Source: an uncultured Poribacteria bacterium
Lineage (GTDB): Bacteria; Poribacteria; WGA-4E; WGA-3G
Direction: 5' to 3'
NCBI GenBank assembly: GCA_951828515.1
Contig: OX639992.1
Location: forward strand, 2,706,217-2,770,216
Length of the DNA: 64,000 bases
This document shows, piece after piece, positions 46,376 through 55,891 of this stretch; position 1 is the stretch's first letter; each line of letters begins with the position of its first letter. Under the pieces are notes generated by a model that worked only from the letters and a program-made list of their open reading frames with translations, had not been told where the DNA came from and made no database searches. Made by a program: the position numbers and the translations under genes.

Positions 46376-46434
46376 GAGCGCGCGGTATTCCCACCCAATT
46401 CTTGAAGTGGAAATTGCCCCTCCTTTTCTCAAAC

Positions 46435-46995
46435 CTATAGATTGTTGGCAATACGAATTTCTTCCTCGTTAAAGGCTTCGTCATGCCATTCAACTATACG
46501 CCATTCATTATTTCTCTTTTCAAAGATAAAGAGGTTGTCACCTTCAGCGTACACACCACTAAATCCACCCTCAAGCGAGTGTCCATCGGATATGAAGAGT
46601 TGGATTCTATAGTGATTTCGTACTTCTGCCTGATTGCCATCCTCGTTCATAGAGATCTCTGGTGGGACAGAGAGTTCTATCTCAATATCTTGAAACTTCT
46701 CAAAGACCCGAGTGGCAGCGTCCCGTTCCTTTCGAATGTCATCAAACTCCAAGTCATCCGTTTTGTCCCCGTCTGTCCCCATATCAGAAACATAGAGGAA
46801 ACCGTCTTCCCAGAAGGTGTTGATATACGAGTTAACATCTTCGGTCTCATAGCCTTGCCGCCATTGGTCTAAGATTTTATTGATTTGAAGGAGTTCTTCA
46901 GGCGGAACCTGACCAACCTTATCAGCGTCCCCACACCCCATAAAACCTATGAGTAAGATGAGTACGCCGGTGACTTTGGCAAAAGCCTTGAACAT
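46435..46995 (-). CDS. Lipoprotein with NTF2-like (SnoaL/DUF4440-type) domain
   Basis: 186 residues. Lipoprotein signal with F-M-G-C at about residue 21; residues 35-175 have the cone-like NTF2 pattern (Q-W-R-Q-G-Y-E-T-E-D-V-N-S-Y-I-N-T-F-W-E-D... and R-I-V-E-W-H-D near the end). AAGGAGGG precedes the ATG. The function is unknown. Confidence 0.7.
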   Translation of the reverse strand: MFKAFAKVTGVLILLIGFMGCGDADKVGQVPPEELLQINKILDQWRQGYETEDVNSYINTFWEDGFLYVSDMGTDGDKTDDLEFDDIRKERDAATRVFEKFQDIEIELSVPPEISMNEDGNQAEVRNHYRIQLFISDGHSLEGGFSGVYAEGDNLFIFEKRNNEWRIVEWHDEAFNEEEIRIANNL

Positions 46996-47013
46996 AATAA
47001 GTACCCTCCTTAT

Positions 47014-47577
47014 TTAAAAGGTTTTAACAATACCTAAATAAAGACGTGATGGGGTTGCCCCGACCGCAACCCCCAATTTTTCAATATCCTTTGCATCCTG
47101 TTCAATGGACTGAATGAGTGTAGTCGCATTGTAGAAGTTTGCACCGACATAAGAATCAATGAGACTATAAACCCAAATCCCGATACCCGCATACATAAAA
47201 AACGTCCTGAGCTTGTAGCGCTGATTCGCGAATTCGTACTGCTCTAACACACCTTTATCATCATTGGGATACAAACTGGCATACGTCGCGTAGGCATTGT
47301 AACGATTCTGAAAGGATTGCTGTGCCAACAAAGCACCGACAACAGAACCACCTATTCCCAAAATAGTAAAACTGCCGCGGATATAACCACGACTATAAAA
47401 TTGTCCCCACCCCGGGAAAACGGCAGAGCGCACCATAGCCCCGATCGGCGAGACGAGTCTCTCCTCTTCCACCACTTCAGGTGTTTGCTGCTCGGTATCT
47501 GCACCGTTTTTAGCCTCCTGCGCAAAACTGGCGTGGAGGCTAAACAATAGTAGTGACAAAATTAGCAAAAATCGCAT
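47014..47577 (-). CDS. DUF5683-like membrane protein
   Basis: 187 residues: signal peptide (1-19), a P-G-W-G-Q-F-Y-S-R-G motif (about 55-65) typical of the DUF5683/TM2-like family, a hydrophobic helix with G-I-G-G-S-V-V-G-A-L-L, and a second helix near 122-140. The function is unknown. In operon with the lipoprotein downstream. Confidence 0.7.
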   Translation of the reverse strand: MRFLLILSLLLFSLHASFAQEAKNGADTEQQTPEVVEEERLVSPIGAMVRSAVFPGWGQFYSRGYIRGSFTILGIGGSVVGALLAQQSFQNRYNAYATYASLYPNDDKGVLEQYEFANQRYKLRTFFMYAGIGIWVYSLIDSYVGANFYNATTLIQSIEQDAKDIEKLGVAVGATPSRLYLGIVKTF

Positions 47578-47640
47578 CTGAATATAAGGCTTTACGCCTC
47601 TAAGAAGTGCGCAAAGCCTATACTACTCCTAATAAACGTA

Positions 47641-49242
47641 TTAACGTCTCCGTTTCGTCCGTTCCGTTGTTCGACTCCGATTATCATCGTCATCATTGCT
47701 ACTGCTTGAGCTACTACGCGATGAACTCGAACTTGATGTCGTCGGGCGCGTCCGAGACTTTGTAGAAGAAGAGGAACGGCTTACGCTTGAACGCGAGCGT
47801 GTTGAACTTGACGTCGAACTCGAACGACTGATACGAGACCTTTCAGTGGAACGGCTTACGTTTGAACGCGAGCGCGTTGAACTTGACGTTGAACTCCTAT
47901 ACTTTGAACGCGAGTCGTTACTTGTACCGGACGAGAACGATCGGTTTGAAGAAGGAGTCGAGCGTCTATAAAGTGGTGTAGTCCGCTGTCTATCTACGGA
48001 ACTTCTATAACTGCTCGCTCTCTGTGCTGTCGAACCCGAATAATGCCGCTGCTTGCCAAACGCACTTCCAGAGTATGTACTTCGTCTTATACCACTCTGT
48101 TGGAGTGTTGATGCAGAGGCAAGTGAACGCCGTTTCTCCGAAATAATTGACTGGCGCGGAATCCGTTCCGTTGTCGCCGGTGTCTGCCTGCGATGGGTTT
48201 CAAGCGCGGTGCGGATGTTTCTCCTAACCGCTGTCCGTTCTCCTTGACGACTGTTCGCAGCCAAGCGGCTACGGCTATACTGTCGACGTGCTGTTTCATG
48301 CTGTGTACTCCACCGATTCAAACGCGTTCGTCGCTGGTAAACCTTTGGTGTGCCACGGTAGCGACCTTGGTAGGAACCGTAATACGGCGAATAACCGCGG
48401 TAGTAGGCACCTGAGTAATACCTACGGTAACGTCCAAGATACCCGCCATAATGCGAACGGATTGACATGTAGTGGTGATCGTAGATAGGATAACTCCATC
48501 GGAGATAGTAGTCGTGGTCTGTCGCGTAATAGATGGGACCATCGTAAAAATAGAGGTAGGTGTAGCGATGCCACGGCCGCCAACGATAAGTCGGTGTATA
48601 CCGCTGAATCACTTTAACCTTCGGTTGTCTCTGATAAGTAGATACCTCAAGATGTTCTACGTCAATCTGTTCGCCACCTTCTGCGACTATATGAAGTTCC
48701 ATCCATCCATCTTTGATATGACCCACGGCAGGAATCTTAATGCGCTCGGAACGATTTTTCGCTCGCAGGACAAAGGTGTCACCGTAGCGTGTTTCCTTAG
48801 CATTCTCGTCATGGTAACCTCGGCGAGTCACCTCGCGCTGGGTGTTACGAATCCAAACACGTCCCGCGATGGGTTCTTCGTAGTCTTCAATCTCCAGGCG
48901 ATGTGGTTCCCCTCGATATCTCACCAAAACTTCAATGTACTGTGTCCCTGCTGGAATTTCAAAGAGATATACCGCGCTGGCAATCGCAAATTCGTAGTTA
49001 TTTGCGTTCTCGGCAGCATTTGCCCAAGCGGTGAGCCGGACACCGTCTTCAAAACGCGGACTGGCTGTAATTGTCGCATTCCCACGTTCTATCCATTCAT
49101 CGACATCATTTGCAACGCGATGTTCTCGACTCAATCGGTCCGTGTAGTAATCATAATCCGCAGCGACAGGGGTTAACAACCCAGCAATTGCAAAGCAACT
49201 GATGAGGCATACTGCACTTAAAATAGAAATACGGGTCTTCAT
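47641..49242 (-). CDS. Exported protein with Tyr-rich middle and Ser/Arg-rich tail
   Basis: 533 residues from the ATG at 49242, just after AGGAGGAGG. A signal peptide (1-29), a beta-rich domain (about 30-205) that may be carbohydrate-binding-like, a Tyr/Arg-rich stretch (about 215-300, many Y-x-Y and R-Y) and a tail of about 200 residues with Ser-Arg-Ser-Ser-rich low complexity ending D-D-D-D-N-R-S-R. The tail is highly basic, so it may bind acidic polysaccharide or nucleic acid at the surface. The family is unknown. Confidence 0.75.
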   Translation of the reverse strand: MKTRISILSAVCLISCFAIAGLLTPVAADYDYYTDRLSREHRVANDVDEWIERGNATITASPRFEDGVRLTAWANAAENANNYEFAIASAVYLFEIPAGTQYIEVLVRYRGEPHRLEIEDYEEPIAGRVWIRNTQREVTRRGYHDENAKETRYGDTFVLRAKNRSERIKIPAVGHIKDGWMELHIVAEGGEQIDVEHLEVSTYQRQPKVKVIQRYTPTYRWRPWHRYTYLYFYDGPIYYATDHDYYLRWSYPIYDHHYMSIRSHYGGYLGRYRRYYSGAYYRGYSPYYGSYQGRYRGTPKVYQRRTRLNRWSTQHETARRQYSRSRLAANSRQGERTAVRRNIRTALETHRRQTPATTERIPRQSIISEKRRSLASASTLQQSGIRRSTYSGSAFGKQRHYSGSTAQRASSYRSSVDRQRTTPLYRRSTPSSNRSFSSGTSNDSRSKYRSSTSSSTRSRSNVSRSTERSRISRSSSTSSSTRSRSSVSRSSSSTKSRTRPTTSSSSSSRSSSSSSNDDDDNRSRTTERTKRRR

Positions 49243-49487
49243 GAGAATCCTCCTCCTATATTCATGTCCTTCATTTGGTATTGCCAATAGGCTTTTACCC
49301 ACCGAGCGCGGTAACGTGTGCGTATCAAAGATAAACTATCTTAGTCAAATTGCCATGGAAATAATACAATTTTCTTTAAGAATTGTCAAGGATTAATCAA
49401 CGCCGTTCAATAGTTCAGACACCCTAATCACGACTCACCCTTTAAGAACCAACGGGCTTCTTAACATATTGGGAAAACTAAATAGTT

Positions 49488-50234
49488 TTAGTTTTTAGGT
49501 ATCAGTTGAATACCTCGTTTTTTCGCATGTTCACGGGCGAGTGGCGTAATAATCGTTGGGTTTTCATAAACTAATTCTCGCACATCCGCATCCAGCTTTG
49601 AAATAGTCGCTGCGCTAATTAAAGTTTTTTCCACAACAGCACGCGAACCGCTCATTTTCTCTATGACCGACTCGGCGATTTGGGTTATCGGTACCAATTG
49701 AACGCCGAGTTCAGACAAAGCGTTTACATAATCGCTTTTAAGTTTACTGAAAATAGAACCCATTTTTATGGAAACTTCGCTCTGATTAAGTGCGTCAGAG
49801 GCTGCGATAACCTTCTTTCCCTTAGAGAGTGCTTCGGACACCAGATAGGTACACGGTGTGTCCGCCAACCTTAACGCAAGTTTCGCAACCATCGGATACG
49901 AGAGGACAGGGAGCACAATTTGCTGATAAGTTTCCAAAAAAACTGCTATATTACTTAGGGAATTCTCCTGCAAAACGTTCTCTTCACCAAATGCGACATA
50001 AATCGGTTCGAGGTTTGCAACCTTAGTCGCAAGATCAGACAGAATTATCGTAATTTCCCATCCATTTTGTCTGCAAGTCTGAAGCTGCTGGATTGCTTCA
50101 TGTAACTCAAGTTGTGTTGCACCAAAAATAGCAAGTAGTCGTTTTTCGTGTGTAATTTGCGTGGAAACCGGCGTTTGCTCTTGCAGTACCCTCTCCACAA
50201 TTCTCCTAATCTGGTCAATCAGCTCCTGATTCAT
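49488..50234 (-). CDS. Microcompartment-associated protein with encapsulation-like N-helix
   Basis: 248 residues. An amphipathic N-terminal helix (E-L-I-D-Q-I-R-R-I-V-E-R-V-L) resembles encapsulation peptides. A flavoprotein/Rossmann-like domain follows (about 30-150, L-L-A-I-F-G-A-T), and the C-terminus has I-I-T-P-L-A-R-E-H-A-K-K-R-G-I, a segment found in several microcompartment proteins. The enzyme function is not recognised. It lies 32 bases after pduL on the same strand. Confidence 0.65.
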   Translation of the reverse strand: MNQELIDQIRRIVERVLQEQTPVSTQITHEKRLLAIFGATQLELHEAIQQLQTCRQNGWEITIILSDLATKVANLEPIYVAFGEENVLQENSLSNIAVFLETYQQIVLPVLSYPMVAKLALRLADTPCTYLVSEALSKGKKVIAASDALNQSEVSIKMGSIFSKLKSDYVNALSELGVQLVPITQIAESVIEKMSGSRAVVEKTLISAATISKLDADVRELVYENPTIITPLAREHAKKRGIQLIPKN

Positions 50235-50266
50235 ACTGCCTCAAAATATTAGGAAACCCATACGTT

Positions 50267-50980
50267 TCAACCAGCATCGCGTACGATTTCAACGGGTTCA
50301 CCGCCTTTTAAGCCTGCCGCATTGGAATCGTCAGTGTCTAAGTGCATCTGAAGCACATAATCTTCAGAAATTTTAGGACGGACATTTTCAAAGATTAAAG
50401 CGCGCTCACCACGGAAGCGTACCTTTAAAAGGGCATCTTCGCGAATACCGAGCGCATTAGCATCGCCGGGGGTCATGTGGATGTGTCGTGTCGCACAGAT
50501 TGCCCCTTCCTCTAAATAAATGCTTCCGGCGGGACCAACGAGGGTAATAGGGTCGGCACCGACAAGGTCACCTGAGTCTCGAATGGGCGGGTTTAATCCA
50601 AGCCGGATTGCTTCCGTTTGAGCGACTTCGACTTGGGAATAATCTCGTACGGGACCAAGGATACGAACCGCTTCAATAGCGCGCATCCGTTTCCCAACGA
50701 TAGTTAGCGTCTCATTCGCAGCGAATGCTTCAGGTTGATAAAGTGGGGCATAGACAGTAAGCTGATGTCCGGCACCGTATAGAATTTCGAGGTGCTCCTG
50801 CGTTACATGAGCATGTCGTGCTGAAACGCCAACCGGAATCTGCTGCTGCTGTGTAACAGCATCACAAGCGCGATTTCCCGCATCACAAGTCCGTAAAGCA
50901 CAACCGCTACATGCCTGGTCTGTCGTCAGTCTATTAACAACACGCCGGGTAATCAACTCAACAAGGGCGCGATCTGGCAT
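50267..50980 (-). CDS. pduL: PduL-type phosphate acyltransferase
   Basis: 237 residues. Zinc-binding His residues in V-S-A-R-H-A-H-V (His56, His58), C-A-T-R-H-I-H-M (His166, His168) and Q-M-H-L-D-T-D-D (His213). It converts acyl-CoA and phosphate to acyl-phosphate, recycling CoA inside a microcompartment. The first helix (A-L-V-E-L-I-T-R-R-V-V-N-R-L) looks like an encapsulation peptide. Unusual: four Cys (24, 27, 32, 39) between this helix and the catalytic part. Confidence 0.93.
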   Translation of the reverse strand: MPDRALVELITRRVVNRLTTDQACSGCALRTCDAGNRACDAVTQQQQIPVGVSARHAHVTQEHLEILYGAGHQLTVYAPLYQPEAFAANETLTIVGKRMRAIEAVRILGPVRDYSQVEVAQTEAIRLGLNPPIRDSGDLVGADPITLVGPAGSIYLEEGAICATRHIHMTPGDANALGIREDALLKVRFRGERALIFENVRPKISEDYVLQMHLDTDDSNAAGLKGGEPVEIVRDAG

Positions 50981-51059
50981 CTATGTTCTGCCTTCTTGGT
51001 TAGGATATACTGAACGCCATGAAAAAAGGAACGTCCAATGAATCCGAGGGCTACCTAAT

Positions 51060-51335
51060 TTAAGACTTTGGCAACATAGTTTCAACTTCAGCGTGTGGCC
51101 GTGGAATCACATGAACTGAAACCACTTCGCCGACGCGCGCCGCAGCCTCGGCACCAACATCCGTCGCGGCTTTCACAGCACCAACATCGCCACGAACCAT
51201 GACAGTCACGTAACCCGCACCAATTTGCTGATAACCAATCAGGTGAACATTTGCCGCTTTCACCATAGCATCGGCAGCTTCAATGCTCCCAACTAAGCCT
51301 CTCGTTTCTACTAAACCCAATGCCTCTCCGGTCAT
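51060..51335 (-). CDS. Bacterial microcompartment hexameric shell protein (BMC-H)
   Basis: 91 residues, a single BMC domain of the PduA/EutM/CsoS1 type: [10 protein letters not shown] near the start, D-A-M-V-K-A-A-N-V, and the pore-region [20 protein letters not shown] lies about 13 bases upstream. It is first in a three-gene set (shell, PduL, associated protein); no pentamer or other shell genes are in the window. Confidence 0.95.
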   Translation of the reverse strand: MTGEALGLVETRGLVGSIEAADAMVKAANVHLIGYQQIGAGYVTVMVRGDVGAVKAATDVGAEAAARVGEVVSVHVIPRPHAEVETMLPKS

Positions 51336-51492
51336 ATTAATTCTAATGCCTCCTATTGAAAATTAATTCAAAAATAAGATCAAGTTTTTAACTTGTGAGT
51401 CGTACAATAGAAGCAATTTTCTGATCGCGAATCCGCGCGCAAAAAAAGGGGAAAATCAGGTGAAATGCTAAAATCTCGCCCTGACCTCACCC

Positions 51493-52389
51493 TTATAGTA
51501 TATCACAATTTCCTACTTTTTTCAAGAAAAAACTAAAAACGCGCTTATACGTTTCATGGACATCCGTTTCTGCCTTACTAACTTCGCCCAATTTTTCGTA
51601 AGCGAAGGCACGCGATAGGTAAACCTGTGTAAGCGCATTCGGTTCACCTTGCCATGTGCGAATTGTTTCGGTCAAAAGTTCTACAGCGTTCCTATAATCA
51701 GTAGTTGCTAATGATTGTTCTCCCAAACGCATGTAAACTTGGGCGCGGCTGATATAGGCACCAGCAAAGTACTGCTCCGAACTAATAGCTTGATTCAGGT
51801 CTGCCAAAGCGAGTCTTAAACGATCTTCGTCCCTTTTGGTGGAAAGCCGTAGATAGGTATTACCACGTGCGTAATAAGCCACGGCACTCGGTTGCCGCTT
51901 AATTACAGTACTATAGTCAGCAAACGCATTTTGAACATCGCCCTGTTCAAAATAGGTTTGTGCTCGCCTTCGCATGACGCGGGGGTTCCATCTTTTTTTC
52001 AACGAGGCTGAGTAATCCGCAATGGCGTGTTGTCCGTCCCCTAATGCTCGGTACGCATCGCCACGACTTGCGTACGCATCGGCGTGATACCGATTCAGGT
52101 CTAACGTTTGGGTGTAATCCGCGATAGCCGCTTTGTACTGTCCCACACGATAATGTGCCAGTCCACGCTTCACGTAGGCTTCAGCGTATTTGGGTTCAGT
52201 TTCAATGGCACGTGTAAACGCCGCTATTGCGTGTGGAATCTTCCATGTCCTCAACGATATTGTCCCTTCCCGTACGTCTGCTTGTGCCTCGGGTTTTTCT
52301 CCCTTTATCGCGTCCCATGTTACGAAACGAGAAGCGAGGATGATAGTAAGAATCAACACCGGGGTCATGATATAAACGAGTGGGCGCAT
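51493..52389 (-). CDS. TPR-repeat protein, membrane-anchored
   Basis: 298 residues: N-terminal membrane helix (about 3-20) and 5-6 tetratricopeptide repeats (about 45-285, for example A-E-A-Y-V-K-R-G-L-A-H-Y-R-V-G-Q-Y-K-A-A-I). A protein-protein scaffold, possibly periplasmic. It overlaps no gene and follows the phosphoesterase by 30 bases. Confidence 0.85.
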   Translation of the reverse strand: MRPLVYIMTPVLILTIILASRFVTWDAIKGEKPEAQADVREGTISLRTWKIPHAIAAFTRAIETEPKYAEAYVKRGLAHYRVGQYKAAIADYTQTLDLNRYHADAYASRGDAYRALGDGQHAIADYSASLKKRWNPRVMRRRAQTYFEQGDVQNAFADYSTVIKRQPSAVAYYARGNTYLRLSTKRDEDRLRLALADLNQAISSEQYFAGAYISRAQVYMRLGEQSLATTDYRNAVELLTETIRTWQGEPNALTQVYLSRAFAYEKLGEVSKAETDVHETYKRVFSFFLKKVGNCDIL

Positions 52390-52419
52390 GGTGAACGTCT
52401 TTCTGACAAAAATATCCGT

Positions 52420-53418
52420 TTAGTCGGATTTTGGCTTTCGAGTTTCGCTATAGAGGTGATGGATATTTGTTCCTAACTTTAGAACGTTTACAGACGGATA
52501 CGTCTCTGCCAAGTCAATTTCAATATACGCCGGAATTCCAGGTCGACCGCTGTAGCCTGTCGAAAAAATGAGTTGGTTTTCACCGAATGTCGCTATACCA
52601 TCTCTGATATTTTGTCTTGGAAAATAGTGAATCGGGGTATGTCCAACAATAAGGAAAGTCCCGTGGATGGCTTCAAGGAAATTTTTAATATGCGTTAAGG
52701 TGTATCCGCCGCTGTAGGCGACCTCTGGACGATGCCAAAGGAGTTCCTCAAGGGTTTTCGGGTTCGGATCCACCAGGTCGACAAGGCTTGTAACAAAACG
52801 CGCGGGACCCGCATGGATACCGACGAAGCCGTTTTTTCCAACGACTACCGTCGGGAGATTCATCAGAAATTCGTAATGTGCGTCCGTCATTCTTTCAATA
52901 AAATTGAATTGCTCATAATAGGCACCGAGAGGACTGTCGTATAAAGCCCGAATAAAGTGTCTCTGGTTTTGTGCCGTCATCCCTTGCCTTTTGAGCATCG
53001 CGTATGCATCTGCGGCAGCGAATTCGTGATTTCCGCGGAGATAGATGAGCCTTTCACCTTTATTGCCGAGTTGTCTTTGGAGCTCCATAACTCGGTTAAC
53101 GATGAGTGTATCCCCATAAGGCGGATGTCTCGGTTCATCGGGTTTATAATCAACCGCATCACCGAGTATTAATCCGTAAACGTCTTCGTCCGCTTGAATT
53201 CGTTCAACCAGTTTCGTGAGTTGTAACCATTGATTAAAATCGTCCCAATGTGCGTGCAGGTCGGAAACAATGTAAACAGTGCCGTGGTCGGGTAGAACAA
53301 CGATGTGCCCATCGCGCGTCAGTTGATGGGGATACTGCGCGAGTAACTTGGGTTGGGCAGTCGCAGCGGAGGTAAAACAGATCAAACAAAGTGCAAGGTC
53401 AATAAGTGAAATGTTCAT
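52420..53418 (-). CDS. Exported calcineurin-like metallophosphoesterase
   Basis: 332 residues from the ATG at 53418; the frame extends to 53463 through a dispersed repeat and lacks a site there. A signal peptide (about 1-20) precedes the phosphoesterase domain with all motifs: S-D-L-H-A-H-W-D-D, G-D-A-V-D, R-G-N-H-E-F, G-I-H-A-G-P and G-H-T-P-I-H-Y. Related to PPP-type serine/threonine phosphatases or diadenosine tetraphosphatases; the substrate is unknown. Confidence 0.88.
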   Translation of the reverse strand: MNISLIDLALCLICFTSAATAQPKLLAQYPHQLTRDGHIVVLPDHGTVYIVSDLHAHWDDFNQWLQLTKLVERIQADEDVYGLILGDAVDYKPDEPRHPPYGDTLIVNRVMELQRQLGNKGERLIYLRGNHEFAAADAYAMLKRQGMTAQNQRHFIRALYDSPLGAYYEQFNFIERMTDAHYEFLMNLPTVVVGKNGFVGIHAGPARFVTSLVDLVDPNPKTLEELLWHRPEVAYSGGYTLTHIKNFLEAIHGTFLIVGHTPIHYFPRQNIRDGIATFGENQLIFSTGYSGRPGIPAYIEIDLAETYPSVNVLKLGTNIHHLYSETRKPKSD

Positions 53419-53447
53419 AATAGTATGGTCCGTAATCTCCAAAACCG

Positions 53448-53474
53448 CCTGACCGAACCGCAACGGATAATTAG
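53448..53474 (+). repeat. Dispersed repeat copy (CCTGACCGAACCGCAA...)
   Basis: It shares CCTGACCGAACCGCAA and ATAATTAG with the repeats near 1725-2037. A further copy (CCTCCGCAAGGAAAAATTAAAA) lies at 53608-53629. The 53419-53634 gap contains nothing else I can support. Confidence 0.7.
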
Positions 53475-53634
53475 TAATCAGTTGTCAGTTAGGAGGAAGT
53501 CGTCTAACACTCTTTACCTCTTACCATAGTATCAAAACCTATAGCTCGTAATGGAATGGAGAGCGGATATGAGGAACGCACGTTAAAGTTCAAACGCCCG
53601 TTGTTCCTCCGCAAGGAAAAATTAAAAAGTAAAA

Positions 53635-54543
53635 TTAAAATCTGAAGAATGGGTCTATAGCGTCTTCTTGCTGTGCGAGTCTATTTAGGTGTCGTCGTCT
53701 CCGGTTCCAACAGACGAGATAACCAATAAGGGCAAGTCCACCGAAGCCTCCCCATAAGACGTAGGCATTAGAAAAGACGGATGCCCACTGATAACGTTCT
53801 GTCAGCGATTCGCGCCAGAGTACATCGTATGTGGCGAGATCCCATCCAACGACAGTTTCAAAAGCGGTATTGAAATTGCTGCCAGTGTGGAGTTCAGCAA
53901 TCAGCGAAAACAGCACATCCCTACCTTTAACTTCGACCAACCAACGGAGTGTATCCTGACTTTCAGCATACGCCAAGTCCGCACCGGCTTGTGTCCGTGG
54001 AAAACGCCGTTCCAGTTCCTGAAGCGGTATAATAGATTTTGAAAAAATATGTTTTAGCAGTGTTTCGTGGCGACTCGGCACCCATTCCTCAGCAAAATAA
54101 ATTGCGATGCCTTCTATGAACCACAGTGGAATTTCTTTTACGGCTTTACGGGTGCACTGTCCAAAAAGGACATGTGCAATCTCGTGACGCAAGACTTGCG
54201 TCAACTGCAGTTTCGCAAGAGCAATATGTTTCGGATTTTGGATAACGATACGCCGACTCAACGGAAAGGCGCAACCAACCGCCCAATCTTGAATCGGGGC
54301 ATGAACGGAAGCCTGAAACTCCTTTTGTGTGTCGCACACCCAGATGTCAATCATTCCCGCGGGAATGAGACTTGTCAATTGCGGCATTTCAGCGTAGAAA
54401 TCCTCCGAAATCTGAAGAATTGACGCTGGATCTACTGTCCCTTCTCGATAGTAGACTCGGAAGTGTGGGCTTTCCACTGAGTGCCAGGCTGCCGATGCCG
54501 AAAATATAGGCAATAGTAATAGGAGAAAAATAAGGCTTTTCAT
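53635..54543 (-). CDS. Exported zinc metallopeptidase (peptidase MA type)
   Basis: 302 residues. A signal peptide (1-19) and a gluzincin domain with H-E-I-A-H (about 138-142), with the third ligand Glu in W-F-I-E-G downstream (about 165-169). A transmembrane helix near 268-285 and a basic tail make it an inner-membrane protein with its catalytic domain outside the cytoplasm. The substrate is unknown. It lies 26 bases after the serpin on the same strand. Confidence 0.8.
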   Translation of the reverse strand: MKSLIFLLLLLPIFSASAAWHSVESPHFRVYYREGTVDPASILQISEDFYAEMPQLTSLIPAGMIDIWVCDTQKEFQASVHAPIQDWAVGCAFPLSRRIVIQNPKHIALAKLQLTQVLRHEIAHVLFGQCTRKAVKEIPLWFIEGIAIYFAEEWVPSRHETLLKHIFSKSIIPLQELERRFPRTQAGADLAYAESQDTLRWLVEVKGRDVLFSLIAELHTGSNFNTAFETVVGWDLATYDVLWRESLTERYQWASVFSNAYVLWGGFGGLALIGYLVCWNRRRRHLNRLAQQEDAIDPFFRF

Positions 54544-54569
54544 ATATTTGCATCACCATACATTTTCAC

Positions 54570-55832
54570 CTAAGGATCTACGACAACACCCATAAACAGC
54601 ACCGTCTTTGTCTCGTTATCGCGAATCGCAAAGAAAAAGGGTCGGTCTAGAATAAGAGGAATTGGTGGTGGCGATACCGCACTTGTCGCAACAACCCCAA
54701 CACTGGTCACCGCCGCAGCTTCAGTGCCTTCTTCATTGACCTCGACGAAGGTTTTATGAAGCACTTCTCCGATATACAAATTTTGACCCAAAATCTCTAA
54801 AGGTGCCATACGACTGAAATCCGCACGTCCTTGATCAAACGCGACATCCATGCCGAGTACTTGCAACGGGTCGTTAAGATTCCTTTCATACTCCAACTTA
54901 AATTTAGGCATGACGAGGGACACGTCTTGTGTGCGAAACTGCGGCATCCAATTCTCCCAGTTTTCGGCGTTCAAATTCTCTAAAAAGATGTTGAGGTCGG
55001 ATTCAGGGTCCGGGAGGAAAATATACATACGCATTTGCCCATCGCCATAAGCGAGGCTAATCGCTTGAAATTCCTCTCCCTTGTAGTATGGATACCAACG
55101 GTTCTGTCTCATCATTGGCACCTGCTTTTCATCGCCACTTGAGAGATAGAAGGTATCATCTCGTGTCCTCAATGGATTGAATTCTCTCTGCCACGTCCCT
55201 TTGAAGTAGATAGCGTTAATGAGGAACAATACTTTGGCTGGGTCAATCTCATCAACGATTTTTTGAATTTTACCGTTTGTATTAGTATCTACCCACTGAT
55301 TAATTGTTTGTGAAGCACTTGGGTCGTCAAAATCCAGTGTTGAAATCTCCGCTCCGAAAAATTGGGTGTTTCGCTGCAAGAAGTCTGGTTTGAACGAGAA
55401 TCCTTGACGCGCCCAGAGTGAGTTTGCAATCGCGAGTGTTACCTTCGGCTCTGATGTTAAAAGTGTCTGGCGCAATCCGGCATAGCCTGTGTTAATCGAT
55501 TCGGAGCCTAACCCTTGCAATTGCAACGTGTTGGTCATTGCCTGCTCGGTTTCACCAGATGCGCCGTTCAGCGTCATTGCTAAGGCAGTAGAAATACTAA
55601 GCGGTGAGATAAAAATATTCTTGTCCTGCTCAGTTTTACGGATTTCATCGAACAGATTAAAGCCAAATTTAGTATTCGCCGTGACAACACTGTCATCAAT
55701 GGGACCAACTTCAAGTTTAACTTCCTTCTTGTCAAACATGTCGGTACGAAACTCGTCACATCCGGCGAATAGTAGCAAAACCGAGCAGAAGAGTCCAAGA
55801 AAAGTTATTGTGGCTGTCTGTTTTCTATGCAT
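54570..55832 (-). CDS. Lipoprotein serpin (serine protease inhibitor)
   Basis: 420 residues. Lipoprotein signal with L-F-A-G-C at about residue 25, then a full serpin fold: N-I-F-I-S-P-L-S-I-S, F-L-I-N-A-I-Y-F-K-G-T-W, and the reactive-centre hinge E-E-G-T-E-A-A-A-V-T, which is the small-residue hinge of inhibitory serpins. Counting 17 residues from the hinge Glu puts the scissile bond at Thr-Ser in V-A-T-S-A-V. It ends F-F-F-A-I-R-D-N-E-T-K-T-V-L-F-M-G. Probably protects the surface from host or neighbouring proteases. Confidence 0.93.
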   Translation of the reverse strand: MHRKQTATITFLGLFCSVLLLFAGCDEFRTDMFDKKEVKLEVGPIDDSVVTANTKFGFNLFDEIRKTEQDKNIFISPLSISTALAMTLNGASGETEQAMTNTLQLQGLGSESINTGYAGLRQTLLTSEPKVTLAIANSLWARQGFSFKPDFLQRNTQFFGAEISTLDFDDPSASQTINQWVDTNTNGKIQKIVDEIDPAKVLFLINAIYFKGTWQREFNPLRTRDDTFYLSSGDEKQVPMMRQNRWYPYYKGEEFQAISLAYGDGQMRMYIFLPDPESDLNIFLENLNAENWENWMPQFRTQDVSLVMPKFKLEYERNLNDPLQVLGMDVAFDQGRADFSRMAPLEILGQNLYIGEVLHKTFVEVNEEGTEAAAVTSVGVVATSAVSPPPIPLILDRPFFFAIRDNETKTVLFMGVVVDP

Positions 55833-55891
55833 CTGTTTCCTGCTATTTCAAGCCTTCACTTTGCGACTTTGGCTGAAAGACTTGTCCTTAC

